Below are positions 48,270 through 60,500 of a DNA stretch of 64,000 bases, in pieces. This DNA is from Actinernus sp. WN-2022 (lineage: Eukaryota > Cnidaria > Anthozoa > Actiniaria > Actinernidae): assembly GCA_030867875.1 (NCBI GenBank), contig JAOWCC010000442.1, positions 806,001 through 870,000 on the forward strand, read 5' to 3'. How positions within the stretch are numbered: position 1 is the stretch's first letter; every line of letters begins with the position of its first letter. The translations under genes and the position numbers were made by a program. The notes under the pieces were generated by a model that saw only the letters and a program-made list of their open reading frames with translations, was not told the DNA's origin and did not search any database.

Positions 48270-49552
48270 GTTTCTACCACGAGGTCGATCTTGAACGTGA
48301 TCGAATCTGGTAAGAAAAAACGAACATAGAGAAATGTCAATACATTTGCAAAAGCACATCTATTACTATAACTCCTACTATTACATTAAGGAACTGGTAA
48401 TTTAGATATTTACCTTGCTAAAAGAAGAACAGAAACTTCGTACAGAAGCGCCGATTATACTTGTTTCTACCACGAGGTCAATCTTATCGAATCTGGTAAG
48501 AAAAAACGAACATAAAGAAACGTCAATACATTGGTAAAAGCACATGTATTACTATAAGTTCTACTATTACATTAAGAAACTAGTGATTTAGATATTTACC
48601 TTGCTAAAAGAAGAACGGATGAGCTGTTTTCAACACGAGGTCAAGTTGAGCAATGAACATTCTTGCCAACATTTTCGAATTAACATATGGACAAGCTATC
48701 TCTTATGATTGACAGCTGCTCATCATTCATTACTCTCATCAAAGAATCTATTGTAATAACTATCGTTATTAGATCTTAGATCCAAGTTATTCGACATGAA
48801 CGAGACAACAAAGACAACTTGTTTAACAAACGTTCATTGTTGCACACATTCCGCTCCAATTAACCTTACTATGTTCAAATGCACCTTTCAAAAATATCCC
48901 AATCACACTACCCATTTGATTTTTAAACATTCCAATCGTTATCTAAACTATTTCAAAATACACTATTCGAAATGTAATAAGAACAACAAATAGAATAGAA
49001 ACATTTTTAAAGTAATCGACCCACTAACGAAAAAGTTATTCAATTCCGCCGTAGAACTAACATTTTTTACTAATACCAATTTCTCTTCAATTTCATGTTA
49101 AATGCAAATAATTCAATAAAATACCGAATTTCATCTCTAGAAATTATTAAAACATATTATTCTAGATGTAAAATACTCGAGGAACACGCCTAACATACTT
49201 TCAACGCAATCGCTCTGTCGCGAAAAACTATTTGGAACGTCGAGACAACTCAAACATTAAAAATAAACACAGAATTTTAGTAAATCATAGTACTTACAAA
49301 AACTAGTTCTCGAAAGTCGAAATTAATCTCTACAAACTTTACAAACAGTGCATTCTTATAGTAAAAAGACTAACGAACACGATAGTAATACTTTGAAGTT
49401 CATATGAAATCCACGTAACAAGATTTTGACTTCGACGGCAAAGTAAACATTTGTCAATGCAATTTCAACTTTCAAAAGTATAATAGTCACACTAGCCGAT
49501 TCGCTTTTAAAAATAGAAATTAAACTCTACAAACTTTACAAGTACTGCATTC

Positions 49553-52500
49553 TCATAGTAAAAAGACTAACAAACACGCTAGTAATACTTTAAAGTTCAT
49601 ACGAAAACCATGTAACGAGATTTTGACTTCGACGGCAAAGTAAACTTTCGTCACTGCAATTAATTTAGTCAAATCTAGTACAGAAACATGGACCATTTCT
49701 CTTTCAAAATTCGAAACTAGCATTGCCAAGAATTTTAAACACACTCTCGTTCAGCGAAAAAGAACAACGAACACGCTAAAATTACTTTCATGAAATTTAC
49801 CCGGCTACAAATAAAGTTGTTCAACTCCGCCGTAGATGGTACATTGCAAAGAAACACCCTCTTTCGTTTAACTCCAGTAATAACGCCAATAATTCTCGAA
49901 AGTCGAAATGAATCTCTACAAACTTTACAAGCACTGCATTCTCATAGTAGAAAGACTAACGAACACCTCTTTCGTTTAACTCCAGTAATAACGCCAATAA
50001 TTCTCGAAAATACTCAATATCAACTCTAGAAATTATTAAAACATATTATTCTACATGTAAAAAACCCGAGGAACACACCTAACATACTTTCAACGCAATC
50101 GCCCTGTCGCGAAAAACTATTTGGAACGTCGAGACAACTCAAACATTAAAAATAAACGCAGAATTTTAGTAAATCATAGTACTTACAAAAACTATTTCTC
50201 GAAAGTCGAAATGAATCTCTACAAACTTTACAAGCACTGCATTCTCATAGTAGAAAGACTAACGAACACGCTGGTAATACTTTAGAGTTCATAAGAAAAT
50301 CATGTAACGAGATTGGGACTTCGACGGCAAAGTAAACATTTGTCAATGAAATTTCAACTTTCAAAAGTATAATAGTCACACTACCCCTTTCGCTTTTAAA
50401 AATAGAAATTAAACTCTACAAACTTTACAACCACTGCATTCTCATAGTAGAAAGACTAACGAACACGCTGGTAATACTTTAAAGTTCATAAGAAAATCAT
50501 GTAACGAGATCGGGACTTCGACGGCAAAGTAAACATTTGTCAATGAAATTTCAACTTTCAAAAGTATAATAGTCACACTACCCCTTTCGCTTTTAAAAAT
50601 AGAAATTAAACTCTACAAACTTTACAAATACTGCATTCTCATAGTAAAAAGACTAACAAACACGCTGGTAATACTTTAAAGTTCATACGAAAACCATGTA
50701 ACGAGATTGGGACTTCGACGGCAAAGTAAACTTTCGTCACTGCAATTAATTTATTCAAATCTAGTACAGAAACATGGACCATTTCTCTTTCAAAATTCGA
50801 AACTAGCATTGCCAAGAATTTTAAACACACTCTCGTTCAGCGAAAAAGAACAACGAACACGCTAAAATTACTTTCATGAAATTTACCCGGCTACAAATAA
50901 AGTTATTCAACTCCGCCGTAGATGGTACATTGCAAAGAAACACCCTCTTTCGTTTAACTCCAGTAATAACGCCAATAATTCTCGAAAGTCGAAATGAATC
51001 TCTACAAACTTTACAAGCACTGCATTCTCATAGTAGAAAGACTAACGAACACCTCTTTCGTTTAACTCCAGTAATAACGCCAATAATTCTCGAAAATACT
51101 CAATATCAACTCTAGAAATTATTAAAACATATTATTCTACATGTAAAAAACCCGAGGAACACACCTAACATACTTTCAACGCAATCGCCCTGTCGCGAAA
51201 AACTATTTGGAACGTCGAGACAACTCAAACATTAAAAATAAACGCAGAATTTTAGTAAATCATAGTACTTACAAAAACTATTTCTCGAAAGTCGAAATGA
51301 ATCTCTACAAACTTTACAAGCACTGCATTCTCATAGTAGAAAGACTAACGAACACGCTGGTAATACTTTAAAGTTCATAAGAAAATCATGTAACGAGATT
51401 GGGACTTCGACGGCAAAGTAAACATTTGTCAATGAAATTTCAACTTTCAAAAGTATAATAGTCACACTACCCCTTTCGCTTTTAAAAATAGAAATTAAAC
51501 TCTACAAACTTTACAACCACTGCATTCTCATAGTAGAAAGACTAACGAACACGCTGGTAATACTTTAAAGTTCATAAGAAAATCATGTAACGAGATCGGG
51601 ACTTCGACGGCAAAGTAAACATTTGTCAATGAAATTTCAACTTTCAAAAGTATAATAGTCACACTACCCCTTTCGCTTTTAAAAATAGAAATTAAACTCT
51701 ACAAACTTTACAAATACTGCATTCTCATAGTAAAAAGACTAACAAACACGCTGGTAATACTTTAAAGTTCATACGAAAACCATGTAACGAGATTGGGACT
51801 TCGACGGCAAAGTAAACTTTCGTCACTGCAATTAATTTATTCAAATCTAGTACAGAAACATGGACCATTTCTCTTTCAAAATTCGAAACTAGCATTGCCA
51901 AGAATTTTAAACACACTCTCGTTCAGCGAAAAAGAACAACGAACACGCTAAAATTACTTTCATGAAATTTACCCGGCTACAAATAAAGTTATTCAACTCC
52001 GCCGTAGATGGTACATTGCAAAGAAACACCCTCTTTCGTTTAACTCCAGTAATAACGCCAATAATTCTCGAAAGTCGAAATGAATCTCTACAAACTTTAC
52101 AAGCACTGCATTCTCATAGTAGAAAGACTAACGAACACCTCTTTCGTTTAACTCCAGTAATAACGCCAATAATTCTCGAAAATACTCAATATCAACTCTA
52201 GAAATTATTAAAACATATTATTCTACATGTAAAAAACCCGAGGAACACACCTAACATAAGTCGAAATGAATCTCTACAAACTTTACAAGCACTGCATTCT
52301 CATAGTAGAAAGACTAACGAACACCTCTTTCGTTTAACTCCAGTAATAACGCCAATAATTCTCGAAAATACTCAATATCAACTCTAGAAATTATTAAAAC
52401 ATATTATTCTACATGTAAAAAACCCGAGGAACACACCTAACATACTTTCAACGCAATCGCCCTGTCGCGAAAAACTATTTGGAACGTCGAGACAACTCAA

Positions 52501-53900
52501 ACATTAAAAATAAACGCAGAATTTTAGTAAATCATAGTACTTACAAAAACTATTTCTCGAAAGTCGAAATGAATCTCTACAAACTTTACAAGCACTGCAT
52601 TCTCATAGTAGAAAGACTAACGAACACGCTGGTAATACTTTAAAGTTCATAAGAAAATCATGTAACGAGATTGGGACTTCGACGGCAAAGTAAACATTTG
52701 TCAATGAAATTTCAACTTTCAAAAGTATAATAGTCACACTACCCCTTTCGCTTTTAAAAATAGAAATTAAACTCTACAAACTTTACAACCACTGCATTCT
52801 CATAGTAGAAAGACTAACGAACACGCTGGTAATACTTTAAAGTTCATAAGAAAATCATGTAACGAGATCGGGACTTCGACGGCAAAGTAAACATTTGTCA
52901 ATGAAATTTCAACTTTCAAAAGTATAATAGTCACACTACCCCTTTCGCTTTTAAAAATAGAAATTAAACTCTACAAACTTTACAAATACTGCATTCTCAT
53001 AGTAAAAAGACTAACAAACACGCTGGTAATACTTTAAAGTTCATACGAAAACCATGTAACGAGATTGGGACTTCGACGGCAAAGTAAACTTTCGTCACTG
53101 CAATTAATTTATTCAAATCTAGTACAGAAACATGGACCATTTCTCTTTCAAAATTCGAAACTAGCATTGCCAAGAATTTTAAACACACTCTCGTTCAGCG
53201 AAAAAGAACAACGAACACGCTAAAATTACTTTCATGAAATTTACCCGGCTACAAATAAAGTTATTCAACTCCGCCGTAGATGGTACATTGCAAAGAAACA
53301 CCCTCTTTCGTTTAACTCCAGTAATAACGCCAATAATTCTCGAAAGTCGAAATGAATCTCTACAAACTTTACAAGCACTGCATTCTCATAGTAGAAAGAC
53401 TAACGAACACCTCTTTCGTTTAACTCCAGTAATAACGCCAATAATTCTCGAAAATACTCAATATCAACTCTAGAAATTATTAAAACATATTATTCTACAT
53501 GTAAAAAACCCGAGGAACACACCTAACATAAGTCGAAATGAATCTCTACAAACTTTACAAGCACTGCATTCTCATAGTAGAAAGACTAACGAACACCTCT
53601 TTCGTTTAACTCCAGTAATAACGCCAATAATTCTCGAAAATACTCAATATCAACTCTAGAAATTATTAAAACATATTATTCTACATGTAAAAAACCCGAG
53701 GAACACACCTAACATACTTTCAACGCAATCGCCCTGTCGCGAAAAACTATTTGGAACGTCGAGACAACTCAAACATTAAAAATAAACGCAGAATTTTAGT
53801 AAATCATAGTACTTACAAAAACTATTTCTCGAAAGTCGAAATGAATCTCTACAAACTTTACAAGCACTGCATTCTCATAGTAGAAAGACTAACGAACACG
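49553..53900. repeat. 1086-bp higher-order satellite, about four units
   Basis: Landmarks recur every 1086 bp (49553, 50639, 51725), then after 1272 bp (52997) because of a 186-bp internal tandem duplication near 52258-52443 that is repeated again after 53530. Each unit contains three 197-bp monomers (CTTCGACGGCAAAG marks at 50321, 50518, 50715) plus about 690 bp of other sequence. Units are nearly identical. The 63- and 79-codon frames repeated in each unit are not supported as genes. Confidence 0.9.
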
Positions 53901-55000
53901 CTGGTAATACTTTAAAGTTCATAAGAAAATCATGTAACGAGATCGGGACTTCGACGGCAAAGTAAACATTTGTCAATGAAATTTCAACTTTCAAAAGTAT
54001 AATAGTCACACTACCCCTTTCGCTTTTAAAAATAGAAATTAAACTCTACAAACTTTACAAGCACTGCATTCTCATAGTAGAAAGACCAACGAACACGCTG
54101 GTAATACTTTAAAGTTCATAAGAAAATCATGTAACGAGATCGGGACTTCGACGGCAAAGTAAACATTTGTCAATGAAATTTCAACTTTCAAAAGTATAAT
54201 AGTCACACTACCCCTTTCGCTTTTAAAAATAGAAATTAAACTCTACAAACTTTACAAGCACTGCATTCTCATAGTAGAAAGACTAACGAACACGCTGGTA
54301 ATACTTTAAAGTTCATAAGAAAATCATGTAACGAGATTGGGACTTCGACGGCAAAGTAAACATTTGTCAATGAAATTTCAACTTTCAAAAGTATAATAGT
54401 CACACTACCCCTTTCGCTTTTAAAAATAGAAATTAAACTCTACAAACTTTACAACCACTGCATTCTCATAGTAGAAAGACTAACGAACACGCTGGTAATA
54501 CTTTAAACTTCATAAGAAAATCATGTAACGAGATTGGGACTTCGACGGCAAAGTAAACATTTGTCAATGAAATTTCAACTTTCAAAAGTATAATAGTCAC
54601 ACTACCCCTTTCGCTTTTAAAAATAGAAATTAAACTCTACAAACTTTACAACCACTGCATTCTCATAGTAGAAAGACTAACGAACACGCTGGTAATACTT
54701 TAAAGTTCATAAGAAAATCATGTAACGAGATTGGGACTTCGACGGCAAAGTAAACATTTGTCAATGAAATTTCAACTTTCAAAAGTATAATAGTCACACT
54801 ACCCCTTTCGCTTTTAAAAATAGAAATTAAACTCTACAAACTTTACAACCACTGCATTCTCATAGTAGAAAGACTAACGAACACGCTGGTAATACTTTAA
54901 ACTTCATAAGAAAATCATGTAACGAGATTGGGACTTCGACGGCAAAGTAAACATTTGTCAATGAAATTTCAACTTTCAAAAGTATAATAGTCACAGTAGC
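53901..55000. repeat. 197-bp monomer array, six units
   Basis: TCGACGGCAAAGTAAACATT marks lie at 53951, 54148, 54345, 54542, 54739 and 54936, exactly 197 bp apart. This is the same monomer that occurs three times in each 1086-bp unit, here expanded alone. Confidence 0.95.
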
Positions 55001-55933
55001 CGATTCGCTTTTAAAAATAGAAATTAAACTCTGCCAACATTATGAACACAGTATTATTATAGTAAAAACACTAACGAATACGATAGTAATACTTTAAAGT
55101 TGATACGAAAACCATGTAACGAGATTTTGACTTCGACGGCAAAGTAAACTTTCGTCACTGCAATTAATTTATTCAAATCTAGTACAGAAACATGGACCAT
55201 TTCTCTTTCAAAATTCGAAACTAGCATTGCCAACAATTTTAAACACACTCTCGTTCAGCTAAAAAGAACAACGAACACGCTAAAATTACTTTCATGAAAT
55301 TTACCCGGCTACAAAAAAAGTTATTCAACTCCGCCGTAGATCGTACATTGCGAAGAAAGACGCTCTTTCGTTTAACTCCAGTAATAACGCAAATAATTCT
55401 CGAAAATACTCAATATCAACTCTAGAAATTATTAAAACGTATTATTCTACATGTAAAAAACCCGAGGAACACACCTACAATACTTTAAACGCGATCGCTC
55501 TGTCGCGAAAAACGATTTCGAACCTCGAAACAAGTCAAACATGCAGAATAAATACAACATTTTCATAAATAATAGTACTAACAAAAACCATTTCTCGAAA
55601 GTCGAAATGAATCTCTACAAACTTTACAAACACTGCATTCTCATTGTAAAAAGATTAACGAACACGCTAGTAATACTTTAAAGTTCATACGACAACCATG
55701 TAACGATATTTTGACTTAGACGGCAACGTAAACATTCGTGAATAAAAGTTCAACTTTCAAAAGTATAACATTCACACTACCCGTTTCGCTTTAAAAAATA
55801 GAAATTAAACTCTGCCAAAATTAGGAACACAGTATTATTATAGTAAAAAGACTAAAGAACACGATAGTAATACTTTAAAGTTCATACGAAAACCATGTAA
55901 CGACCTCAACAACAAATTCAACGTAACAACATT
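55001..55933. repeat. diverged satellite edge next to the Polinton-like element
   Basis: Degenerate monomers similar to those at 45112-45590, ending around 55900. The homogeneous core flanked by diverged edges on both sides is the usual pattern of satellites evolving by unequal exchange. Confidence 0.7.
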
Positions 55934-56053
55934 AGTAGGGGGAAAAGGCCGATTCTGGCGCAGTTTTTGGCATATTGTGACATTACTGGCGCAGCGCCAG
56001 AAATGACAAAATATGACAAAGACGTCGCCAGAAGTCTGCCTTTTCCTCCTACT
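55934..56053. repeat. 120-bp hairpin at the satellite/Polinton junction
   Basis: AGTAGGGGGAAAAGGC at the left pairs with GCCTTTTCCTCCTACT at the right, followed inward by TCTGGCG / CGCCAGA and an inner CTGGCGCAGCGCCAG palindrome. It could be a small MITE or a palindromic end of the viral-like element. Confidence 0.6.
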
Positions 56054-56106
56054 GTTAATTTATTCAGCCTGTCTGATACTTAATGAAATTATTATATAGT
56101 TGATCT

Positions 56107-56254
56107 AATAAACCGGTTTAAAGTGGTATTCGATCACGTGATCACCTCGTGCAATTGACCACGCCCTAATTGACCACGCCCACGAATGGAATGCCAAGGT
56201 CACATGATATCTTTTTTTTCTCGATGAAGTTGATCACGTGATCACCTCGCGTAA

Positions 56255-56286
<32 letters not shown>

Positions 56287-56300
56287 ACTCGTCATTCCAA
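56107..56300. promoter_or_regulatory. repeated CACGTG boxes and TTGACC array
   Basis: GATCACGTGATCACCTCG occurs at 56132-56149 and again exactly 100 bp later (56232-56249); its core is a palindromic E-box. TTGACC is repeated five times in tandem at 56255-56284; on the other strand this reads as overlapping TCAAGGTCA, the monomer site of NR5A/ERR nuclear receptors. AACCGGTT occurs on both sides (about 56111 and 56303). It lies beyond the 3' end of the minus-strand gene. A regulatory or terminal-repeat role is inference. Confidence 0.35.
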
Positions 56301-56308
56301 GAAACCGG

Positions 56309-57412
56309 TTAAGAGTGGATTTCAGGAAATGCGTTTAGGAGTGGATTGTACCTAGGGGTGTAAGGTGGTGGCTCACCCAGGGGTAGGTTGTCCTCGAGAC
56401 TGTAAGGTGGCGGTGGCACACCCATGTATGGTGCGTAGTTAACAGTGGAAGGTGGTGGCTCATCCTTGAGTGAATTATACTCAAGACTATAAAGTGGTGG
56501 TGGTAAGCCTACGTATGAATCGTAGTACAAGGCACACTCATAGGTTATGTCAACCATGTTGTATTTTTCACTGCATGCATTAATCACGTTTGGATTGCAG
56601 GTGCACATCAGGTCGCGATTTGCAATTGGATAGCGGGCACGTATCGAGTTATGGTTCACCTCGTCGCATGAGTCTATGCCTGGGTCATCCGTGTTGCCTG
56701 TGTTATCCGTGTTGCATGGGCGCCATGTGTCGCGTCCCTCATTAGGCTCCCAGTCTTCGTCATCCGAACTGTGAGGGCATATCCTATACAACTGGGTACG
56801 TATTCTCCTTAAGGTGTGACGGTCTGAGTCCCTTATCATTCCATTTAGAATGCGTAGGTCCCATATGTTGGATATGTCATCTGGGTCTATGAATAGGCTG
56901 CCGCATAAGCGCGGGTCTGTGTATAGGGGGTCGACTAGGTCTGGGTCTATGAATAGGTTGCCACATGAGCGTGGGTCTATGTATAGGGGGTCGACTAGGT
57001 CTGGGTCTATGAATAGGTTGCCACATGAGCGTGGGTCTATGTATAGGGGGTCAACTGGGTCTGGGTCTTTACATCTGTCTACGAATGCCATGAGAATGTC
57101 AAACCGTGCATCCAGTACCTCCTGTCGTGCCCTCCTGCGTGCCATACTCTTACGCATGTTAAGTATAATGTATTCTGCCTTGATAATATCGAACCGTGCA
57201 TCCAGTACCTCCTGTCGTGCCCTCCTGCGTGCCATACTCTTACGCATGTTAAGCATAATGCATTCTGCCTTGATAATATCGAACCGTGCATCCAGTGCCT
57301 CCGTGCGCGCCCTCCTGCGTGCCATGCTCTTACGCATGTTATCTTCGAAACGTTCTATCGTGTCGATATAGTTGTGCGCTTTTGTGCTTCGTGCTTTTGT
57401 GTTGATCACCAT
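56309..57412 (-). CDS. 367-aa repeat-rich protein with Arg-rich modules and PPxY motifs
   Basis: The ATG at 57410-57412 opens an intact frame. Residues 26-115 are three copies of a 30-residue module beginning MRKSMARRRAR, basic and helical. Residues 116-175 are three copies of a 20-residue acidic module (DPDLVDPLYIDPRSCGNLFI). The middle is acidic with a few Cys. The C-terminus has three PPxY sequences: PPLY (305-308), PPPY (334-337) and PPPY (348-351), in a duplicated stretch of about 30 residues. PPxY binds WW domains of Nedd4-type ligases; adenovirus protein VI and many viral budding proteins use it. The basic modules could bind DNA. It is divergent to the polymerase with 152 bp between starts. 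I know no named family; a minor virion or core role is inference. The repeats are also near-identical in DNA, so recent. Confidence 0.65.
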   Translation of the reverse strand: MVINTKARSTKAHNYIDTIERFEDNMRKSMARRRARTEALDARFDIIKAECIMLNMRKSMARRRARQEVLDARFDIIKAEYIILNMRKSMARRRARQEVLDARFDILMAFVDRCKDPDPVDPLYIDPRSCGNLFIDPDLVDPLYIDPRSCGNLFIDPDLVDPLYTDPRLCGSLFIDPDDISNIWDLRILNGMIRDSDRHTLRRIRTQLYRICPHSSDDEDWEPNEGRDTWRPCNTDNTGNTDDPGIDSCDEVNHNSIRARYPIANRDLMCTCNPNVINACSEKYNMVDITYECALYYDSYVGLPPPLYSLEYNSLKDEPPPSTVNYAPYMGVPPPPYSLEDNLPLGEPPPYTPRYNPLLNAFPEIHS

Positions 57413-57564
57413 CGTACTATACTAGGTCGATATATCTTTAAGTGTACTCGTGCTCGACACGTGTGCTTGTATGCTTATGAGGCATGCGCACGTTTTTTAA
57501 GGTGATTATTTATGTGCTCACATGAAAGGGGCTTAAAGGAATGGCACGTTAAGATATTATTGGA
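57413..57564. promoter_or_regulatory. divergent promoter region between PPxY gene and polymerase
   Basis: 152 bp separate the two ATGs. GATATATC at about 57431 lies about 20-30 bp from the minus-strand ATG and could serve as a TATA box. On the plus side only GATTATTTATG at about 57502 is A/T-rich. Transcription starts not determinable. Confidence 0.35.
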
Positions 57565-60500
57565 ATGAGTGGCAATGCGCAAAACGTTATGGATATGGAA
57601 GTACCTGAAATCAATGTGCCGATCTTGAAGCCAGTGGCATATAGTAAGCCAAAAGCATCTAGTAAGTCAACTAAGAATGCCATGAATGCATTCGTTGATG
57701 AGATCCTATCACTCGTTCCAGAGGCTAATAAGAAAGTGGATGAACGCATCAAAAAAATAAGGGAGGAAATAAATAAACTATACGATACCAACAAACCACA
57801 ACCTAGGCAGTACAAGACTGCAATAAGAGGATTCTTGAAGACATTCAGAATAGAAGGACAAGAGATCGATTATAAGACTTATGTCGATAGTAATAAACAA
57901 AGAGTCATCAATTTAATAAACCAACAAGACAAATCGATAAAGATGAAATTCATACTCACATGTGAGTTCACAAAAGAAGACACGAATACAGGATCACCTG
58001 TTACTACTATTGGAAATTTCCATTCTAGAATAGAGATAATTACAGAAGCAACAAACGTATCTGATATATTCGATAATATGATGGAAGAAATAATCGAAAA
58101 AATTGAAACATTCCAAAATGAAGGATCTGGATGGAAATTCGCAAGAGTATCATATCTAGACATACATATTGACAAGCATGTACCTATCAAGGCAAATTCA
58201 TATATGCCTCTTCCTAAGGATTTAGTCGTAAAGAAAGCAATTATAAATATGAAAAATACGGATAATGAATGTTTCAAATGGTGTGTGACTGAAGCAGCAT
58301 ATCCTAGGAATAGAGACAATGAACGTATTACGAAAAGACTAAAGGAGAATTCAGAAAGGTTAGATTGGAGTGGTATCGAATTCCCAGTTTCGCTAAGACA
58401 GATAGACCATTTCGAAAGGAACAATGTACTACATTCAGTAAACGTTTTTGGATACGATAACAATGAAGTATATCCTCTAAGAATTAGTAAGTTCAATAGA
58501 GACCAAACCATTAATTTATTAATGATATCGGATGGTGATATAAATCATTATTGTTGGATTAAGAGTCTTAGTAGACTATTATCATCGCAGGTTAATAAGC
58601 ACCGTCATGAAACGCATTTTTGTAATAGATACTTGAACTCATTCAAGTCGGTGGAATCACTAAATAAGCATATAGAATATTGTTCAGATCACGACGCTGT
58701 TAAGGTAGAGCTACCAAAAAAGGGAACCATGCTAACATTCAAGAATTATAATAGATCTATGAGAGTTCCATTTGTAATCTATGCTGATTTTGAATGTTTC
58801 ACAGAGAGTATATCGACTTGCAGCCCCAATGACAGTGAGAGTTATACGAAACAATACCAGAAGCATAAACCATCAGGATTTTGCTATTTGATAAAATGCT
58901 TTGACGATAACGTATTGAAGCCAAAGCTAGTTACGTATACAGCTGAGTTTCATGGGGATGATGTTGCGCAGAAATTCATAAGTTGTCTTGAGAATTCTAT
59001 AAAAGAAATCTACAATAAATTTAAATTCATTAAGAAGGTATTCATGACAGGAGAAGATGAGATTGCTTATAGGGAAGCCATTAGTTGCCATATCTGTGGT
59101 GGAGAGTTAGTAGGTGATAAAGTACTGGATCATTGCCATATAACAGGTAAGTATAGAGGTGCAGCTCATAATGATTGTAATATTAATTATCAAATTCCAA
59201 AATTCTTTCCTGTTGTATTTCATAATCTGTCTGGATATGACGCACATCTTTTTATTAAGAACCTAGGCGTAACGGAAGGTGAGATAGATTGCATACCAAA
59301 TACGGATGAGAAGTATATTTCATTTACGAAGAAGATAATCGTAGACAGCTTTGTGAAGGATGGAAAGAATAAGAATATTACACGAGATATCAGATTCATC
59401 GATAGCTTTAAATTTATGCAAATGAGTCTAGCAAATATTGTAGGTAATCTTGACAAGTCTAGTTGTAAGAATATGAAAAAATTCTACAAAGGAAAGCAGT
59501 TAGATTTATTGTTGAGGAAAGGAGTCTATCCTTATGATTATGTAGATAGTTTCGAAAAGTTAGCTGATACGAGTCTTCCACCAATAGAAGCCTTCTACTC
59601 AAAGCTGACTGGCACATCGATCTCGAAAGAGGATTATGAACATGTAAATAACGTTTGGAAGAATTTCGATATGAAATCCATGAAAGACTATCATGATACG
59701 TATCTTAAATCTGATGTCATCTTATTGGCAGATGTATTTGAGAACTTTAGAGACGTATGTTTGAAGAATTATGATCTAGATCCCGCATGGTATTATACAT
59801 CGCCAGGATTATCATGGGATGCCTGTTTGAAAATGACTAAGATTAACTTACAACTATTACATGATATTGATATAATAAATATGGTTGAGAAAGGTATTAG
59901 AGGTGGAGTATCGATGATTTCAACCCGCTATAGTATGGCTAATAATAAGTACATGGATAATTATGATCCATTGAAGCCCTCGAAATATATTCAATACCTA
60001 GATGCGAATAATTTATATGGGTGGGCAATGAGTAGGAAACTACCAACACATAATGTTAAGTGGATGAATAAGATGGAGTTGAGGAAGTGGTATAAATATC
60101 CTTCTATATTAGAAGTAGATCTAGAGTATCCAACAGATCATCACGATCTACACAACGACTATCCTTTAGCTCCAGAAAGACTGATGATAAATGAGGTAGA
60201 GAAATTGATTCCAAATCTGAATAATAAAACCAAATACATTATTCACCATGATGCACTGAAATTATATGAGAGCTTAGGATTGAAAATTACTAAGATCCAT
60301 AGAGGTATAACATTTAGTGAGAGTGCTTGGATGGCACCATACATAAACTTGAATACAGAGCTACGTAAGGAAGCTAAGAATGAGTTCGAAAAAGACTTCT
60401 TCAAATTGATGAACAACTCAACCTTTGGTAAGACTATGGAAAACATACGTAATAGAGTTGACATCCAACTCGTTACATCTGAGAATAAGGTAAGGAAGTT

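Larger units (their letters stand above)
45112..49552. repeat. diverged satellite domain, interrupted by two elements
   Basis: Blocks related to the satellite further right (for example CATGTAACGAGATTTTGACT and CACTGCAATTAATTTATTCA) start right next to the 44644-45075 gene. Two other monomer types recur at about 46640-46900 and 48290-48610, with TTACATTAAGGAACTGG and GTTTCTACCACGAGGTCGAT. The stretch is broken by insertions at 45592-46355 and 46909-48269. Frames of 60-90 codons in it are by-products of repetition. Confidence 0.75.

Noticed and set aside
48069..48329. two overlapping frames of repeated Pro-Val-Thr-Arg-Tyr type
   Set aside because: They are translation of the 7-bp TTACCCG minisatellite in two frames, not a protein.
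49553..55248. repeated 63-, 70- and 79-codon frames in the satellite
   Set aside because: They recur with the repeat period, have no recognisable domain and overlap on both strands. They are by-products of a homogeneous satellite.
56850..57371. 173-codon plus-strand frame opposite the PPxY protein
   Set aside because: Its repeats mirror the 60- and 90-bp DNA repeats of the minus-strand gene. The minus-strand frame is longer and has a better start and meaningful motifs.
57879..58511. 210-codon minus-strand frame inside the polymerase
   Set aside because: Antisense shadow of a strongly supported gene, hydrophobic by complementarity.
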